DNA from: Bradyrhizobium cenepequi
GTDB lineage: Bacteria > Pseudomonadota > Alphaproteobacteria > Rhizobiales > Xanthobacteraceae
DNA: 64,000 bases
Reading direction: 5' to 3'
Assembly (NCBI RefSeq): GCF_020329485.1
Contig: NZ_JAGKJI010000007.1
Coordinates: forward strand, 124,001 to 188,000
How positions within the stretch are numbered: position 1 is the stretch's first letter; each line of letters starts with the position of its first letter. The notes beneath the pieces were generated by a model. The model saw only the letters and a program-made list of their open reading frames with translations, was not told where the DNA came from and did no database searches. The position numbers and the translations under genes are program-made. Shown here piece by piece: positions 61,222 to 64,000 of the stretch.

Positions 61222-61240
61222 GCAAGCGGGGCGAGGTAAG
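61222..61240. repeat. right remainder of the split palindromic repeat
   Basis: GCAAGCGGGGCGAGGT continues the repeat that stops at 60016. It shows the insertion point and overlaps nothing coding, since the carbamoyltransferase stop is at 61243. Confidence 0.65.
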
Positions 61241-61242
61241 TC

Positions 61243-63054
61243 TCAAGCAGGCGGTGGGGCGGTCGAGGCGACGATGTTCGCGACGTCGCCATAGGTCCTG
61301 ACCAGCGGCGCGACGACCTTGTGCATCCGCCCCTTCGACACGATCGTGTCGTGCAGGATCAGGTTGTCGACCCCGGTGGTGAGGAAGCAGTTCACGGCGT
61401 CCTCCGGCGTCTCGATGATCGGCTCGCCCTTGACGTTGAAGGAGGTGTTGATCAGGACCGGCACCCCGGTCAGCGCCTCGAATTCCTTCAAGAGCCGGTA
61501 GAGCCTCGGGCTGGTCGCCTCGCGCACCGTCTGCACGCGTGCCGAGCCGTCGACATGGACGACCGCCGGAATCTTGTCGCGCCACTCGCGACGGACCGGT
61601 TTGGCGATCAGCATGAACGGCGAATCCTCCTCGCCTTCGAATATCTCCTTCATCCGCTCGGCCAGCACGATCGGCGCAAACGGGCGGAACGCCTGCCGGT
61701 GCTTGACGCGGCTGTTGAGGATGTCCTTCATCTCAGCCCGGCGCGGATCGGCAATCAGGCTCCGATTGCCGAGCGCGCGTGGCCCGAACTCGGATGGCCC
61801 CTGGAACCAGCCGATCACGCGCTGGTCGGCGATCAGCTTCGCGGTGTCGCGGAAGATGTCGTCGCTGCGGCTGGCATTCACCTGCACGCGCACCAGGAAC
61901 TTCTGCAGCGCGGCCGCAACCTCCGCATCGCTATAGGGCCTGCCGACATAGGCGTGCTCCATCACGAAGCTGCGCCGCTGCTTCAGGATCTCGAGCCAGC
62001 CGTAATAGGCACAGCCGATCGCGGTGCCGTCGTCGCCCGCCGCGGGCTGGATCCAGACGTTCTCAAAGCCGGCTTCCCGCGCAATCCGTCCGTTGGCCAC
62101 GCAATTGAGCGCAACGCCGCCGGCGATGCAAAGGTTCTTCGCGCCCGTGGTCTCACGCAGCCAGCGTGCACGGGCCAGCAGCACGTTCTCGGTGTCGTCC
62201 TGCACGCGCCAGGTGATGTCCTCCCAGTGGCGCATTGCCGGATTCTTCTCCCAGCTCCCGCTGTCGAGCAGAAAGGGTTGGTTGAGTTCGCTGGTCCAGG
62301 CCGGCACGTGCAGCTCGCCGTCGCTCATTTCGAGGAGATGCTTGACCTGCTCGCGACGGCCGTAGGGCGCAAGGCCCATCAGTTCGCCGCACTTGTTCCA
62401 GTCGCCGAACACGTAGGACGAGACGCGGCTATAGAGCGCGCCGAGGCCGGGCATGTTGTAGAATTCGTCGCTGAGCATGCCGCGCGAAGGCTCCATGAAG
62501 ACCTTCTTCAGGCATTCCAGTCTCTCGCCCTCGAAGCGGTAGTAGCTTTCGGATTCGCGCGCCAGCGGTGAGACCGCATCGGCATTCGGATATTTCTCCA
62601 TGACGTCGGACCGATAGTTGCCGACGCCATCGACCACCATCACGACGCCCTCATCGAACGGCGAGACCGCGAATGCGCTGTAGGCATGCGCCAGATGGTG
62701 GGAGAGCGATGCCACCTTGCCCGAGGTCGAGCGAAACAGCGGATATTTCGATGCTTCCTGTCGCTCGGGATACGGAAGAAAGCCGGCCATGTCTTGATAG
62801 ATCAGACGCTCTTCCAATTCCGGCACCGGCAGGATGTAGCAATTGCTGACGACCAGATCGACGTCATCGAGCGTGATGCCTTCGGCCTTGAGGCAATAGT
62901 CGATCGCCTCCTTGTGGAAGCCGGATGCGTGCTTCTCGCGTGTGATCCGCTCCTTGGCGATCGCAAAGGCGATGGCGCCGTCGCGCAACAGGCAGGCGCT
63001 GACGTCATGGTCGTAGGTGTTGAGGCCGAGGACGTAGGTGTGCTGCTTGGGCAT
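61243..63054 (-). CDS. carbamoyltransferase, NodU/CmcH family
   Basis: A full 603-residue carbamoyltransferase. The Kae1-like N-terminal domain has LGLNTYDHDVSACLLRDG and the metal-binding LSHHLAHAYSAF. The ATP/carbamoyl-adenylate region has VDGVGNYRSD, GGVALNCVANGRI and PAAGDDGTAIGCAYYG, and the C-terminal domain has FQGPSEFGPRALGNRSLIADPR and LINTSFNVKGEPIIETPEDA. It makes carbamoyl-AMP from carbamoyl phosphate and passes it to a hydroxyl group. NodU does this on Nod factors, but no nod genes are here, so the acceptor may be a surface glycan or hopanoid-type lipid. The start is ATG 63054. The IS5 element lies just beyond the stop. Confidence 0.92.
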   Translation of the reverse strand: MPKQHTYVLGLNTYDHDVSACLLRDGAIAFAIAKERITREKHASGFHKEAIDYCLKAEGITLDDVDLVVSNCYILPVPELEERLIYQDMAGFLPYPERQEASKYPLFRSTSGKVASLSHHLAHAYSAFAVSPFDEGVVMVVDGVGNYRSDVMEKYPNADAVSPLARESESYYRFEGERLECLKKVFMEPSRGMLSDEFYNMPGLGALYSRVSSYVFGDWNKCGELMGLAPYGRREQVKHLLEMSDGELHVPAWTSELNQPFLLDSGSWEKNPAMRHWEDITWRVQDDTENVLLARARWLRETTGAKNLCIAGGVALNCVANGRIAREAGFENVWIQPAAGDDGTAIGCAYYGWLEILKQRRSFVMEHAYVGRPYSDAEVAAALQKFLVRVQVNASRSDDIFRDTAKLIADQRVIGWFQGPSEFGPRALGNRSLIADPRRAEMKDILNSRVKHRQAFRPFAPIVLAERMKEIFEGEEDSPFMLIAKPVRREWRDKIPAVVHVDGSARVQTVREATSPRLYRLLKEFEALTGVPVLINTSFNVKGEPIIETPEDAVNCFLTTGVDNLILHDTIVSKGRMHKVVAPLVRTYGDVANIVASTAPPPA

Positions 63055-63408
63055 GGCGACTCGTCAAGCGGGAATCATCGCGTGGCTTAGGAGTGCGATC
63101 GTGTCGACATCAAGTTCTCTGCGGAATTTTGTCGAAATCTTTTTCGCCCCGGTTCTGCAACGCACAAATCATCGGATGCGACGAATATGAACAAGATGAA
63201 CGACGGATGAACAGCAAGATAAACAGCGCATCTTCGCAAGCCGGAGTGTAACTTGACCTTACCCCACCTGCCCAATAGAGTTTTTGCGAAGCGCAAGGAC
63301 ATTCGACAAAATTTTGTCTTAGTGCATCTGAACTAGTGGCTGTCTCAAACGTCTAAGCAAGACAGCTCGGATTGTTTGGATGTCTGGAAGTGACCGGGAG
63401 ATTCCTGA
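63055..63408. promoter_or_regulatory. divergent region between the carbamoyltransferase and Gly-rich protein genes
   Basis: About 350 bp, clearly AT-richer than its neighbours (63120-63340). A perfect 14-bp palindrome GACAAAATTTTGTC lies at 63305-63318, and GAATTTTGTCGAAATC near 63120 repeats part of it (TTTTGTC), so two sites for one regulator are possible. No gene is seen. Confidence 0.45.
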
Positions 63409-63699
63409 ATGGCTAAACGCTACAATTTCCTGACGCGCTGCCTTGCCGCGGTAGCCCTGCTGTTCGTCTACGTTGCCAGCACCTCCGCGGTACTGGTCGG
63501 CGCGACGACCACATCGGCGGAGGCACAGTGGGGACGCGGGCGCGGTGGGGGTGGACGCGGTTGGGGCCGCGGCGGATGGGGTTTTCGTGGCGGCGGGTAT
63601 CGCCGCGGCTGGCGCCCGCGCGGCTACGGCTACTACGGCTATGGTGGTGGCCGGCGCTGCTGGTGGACCCCGCGCGGCGTTCGCGTCTGCAGGTGGTAA
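63409..63699 (+). CDS. exported Gly/Arg/Tyr-rich protein
   Basis: 96 residues. A signal peptide (about 1-40, ...LLFVYVASTSAVLVGATTTSAEAQ, cut after AEAQ) is followed by a mature part made of Gly, Arg, Trp and Tyr (WGRGRGGGGRGWGRGG, RGYGYYGYGGG) and a short end with two cysteines (RRCWWTPRGVRVCRW). Similar small secreted Gly-rich proteins occur in many Bradyrhizobium genomes without known function. GGGAG lies 8 nt before ATG 63409. It has its own strong terminator 40 bp downstream. Confidence 0.78.
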   Translation: MAKRYNFLTRCLAAVALLFVYVASTSAVLVGATTTSAEAQWGRGRGGGGRGWGRGGWGFRGGGYRRGWRPRGYGYYGYGGGRRCWWTPRGVRVCRW

Positions 63700-63738
63700 C
63701 GTCAGCCCGACTGACGTAGCTGCGCGACATCAAAATAA

Positions 63739-63774
63739 AAAATCAGGTGCGTCGGAAACGGCGCACCTGATTTT
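63739..63774. terminator. bidirectional intrinsic terminator
   Basis: AAAATCAGGTGCG pairs perfectly with CGCACCTGATTTT, 13 bp each, around a 10-nt loop. TTTTCTTTT follows on the plus strand and an A-run precedes, so it can stop the Gly-rich gene and also the cyclase gene from the other side. Confidence 0.85.
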
Positions 63775-63809
63775 CTTTTGAAGCGAACATCTTTCCGAGC
63801 CAACGCGGC

Positions 63810-64000
63810 TCAGCTCTCGAGGATTGCGACCGCGCGCGTCCAGCCGGCTGAGGCGCGCTCGATCTTCACCGGGAAGCACGACACCATGAAGCCGGTCGAC
63901 GGCAACAGTTCGAGATTGTGCAGCTTCTCGAGGTGGCAATAGCCGATATGGCGGCCCGCTTTGTGGCCCTCCCAGATCAGACTCGCATCCCTTGTCTCGG
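63810..64000 (-). CDS. cyclase-family (kynurenine formamidase-like) protein, C-terminal part
   Basis: The last 63 residues of a gene that runs off the right edge. The sequence LIWEGHKAGRHIGYCHLEKLHNLELLP, FMVSCFPVKIERASAGWTRAVAIL in short cores (GYCHLEKLHNLELLPSTGF; FPVKIERASAGWTRA) matches the C-terminus of the Cyclase/KynB family of Mn/Zn-dependent amidohydrolases. The conserved glutamate in HLEKL-type context is present; the N-terminal HxGTHxDxP metal motif is outside the window. The stop TGA is at 63812-63810, and a bidirectional terminator lies just beyond it. Confidence 0.75.
   Translation of the reverse strand, partial: ETRDASLIWEGHKAGRHIGYCHLEKLHNLELLPSTGFMVSCFPVKIERASAGWTRAVAILES

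Noticed and set aside
1..64000. CRISPR arrays, rRNA genes, phage or integrative element boundaries
   Set aside because: No array of evenly spaced identical repeats, no rRNA sequence, no integrase, and no duplicated tRNA end beside tRNA-Arg were found.

Overview
The window looks like chromosomal DNA of an alphaproteobacterium of the order Hyphomicrobiales, most likely Bradyrhizobium or a close relative. The base composition is GC-rich and the intergenic regions carry several kinds of palindromic repeat. The gene content fits too: an aapJQMP amino acid transporter, a cpa/tad pilus cluster, a PBP1C/alpha-2-macroglobulin pair, an NDUFS4-like protein, OpgC and DUF6481. Identification is by protein recognition only; no database search was run.

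Layout. 0-8 kb: cysteine synthase, the general L-amino acid ABC transporter aapJQMP (minus strand) and a cystathionine beta-lyase. 8-13.5 kb: cpaBCDE, a convergent TadD-like TPR lipoprotein and a PilZ protein; cpaF and tadBC are not in the window. 13.8-15.5 kb: a Na/Pi cotransporter-PhoU fusion. 15.5-16.4 kb: repeats and a long structured non-coding element. 16.4-28 kb: an accessory metabolic island, almost all on the minus strand. It holds an MFS exporter, a GT1 glycosyltransferase, a truncated acyl-CoA ligase, a zinc-free oxidoreductase, a cupin, an FAD monooxygenase, a c-type cytochrome, an alpha/beta hydrolase and a MocR/GabR-type regulator; on the plus strand are an HD-domain protein and a glutathione S-transferase. 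28-42 kb: envelope genes, namely a two-domain L,D-transpeptidase, a lipid A/polyprenyl-sugar operon (LAB-N, GT2, PAP2, GT83), PBP1C with alpha-2-macroglobulin, and a methyltransferase. 42-48 kb: tRNA-Arg(TCT), a likely sigma-54 promoter with an orphan 88-residue protein, a LuxR-type regulator and a string of small membrane or low-complexity proteins. 48-56 kb: a DctPQM TRAP transporter, then HMG-CoA lyase and the two methylcrotonyl-CoA carboxylase subunits (leucine catabolism) divergent from a TetR regulator. 56-64 kb: Lrp and MarR regulators, DUF2000, NDUFS4-like, OpgC, an IS5-family element inserted in a palindromic repeat, a NodU/CmcH-type carbamoyltransferase, a Gly/Arg-rich secreted protein and the end of a cyclase-family gene.

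The most interesting signal is in the island. A 34-bp element with two direct TGGTAC half-sites exactly 24 bp apart occurs between the MocR gene and the HD-domain gene (26317-26350), upstream of the alpha/beta hydrolase (24833-24866) and, more degenerate, upstream of the acyl-CoA ligase remnant (19767-19800). This suggests one MocR-controlled regulon covering the whole catabolic cluster. Within that cluster, about 140 bp spanning the 3' end of the hydrolase gene, the spacer and the first codons of the next gene is duplicated in front of both the cytochrome and the monooxygenase genes. The substrate of the pathway cannot be read from sequence.
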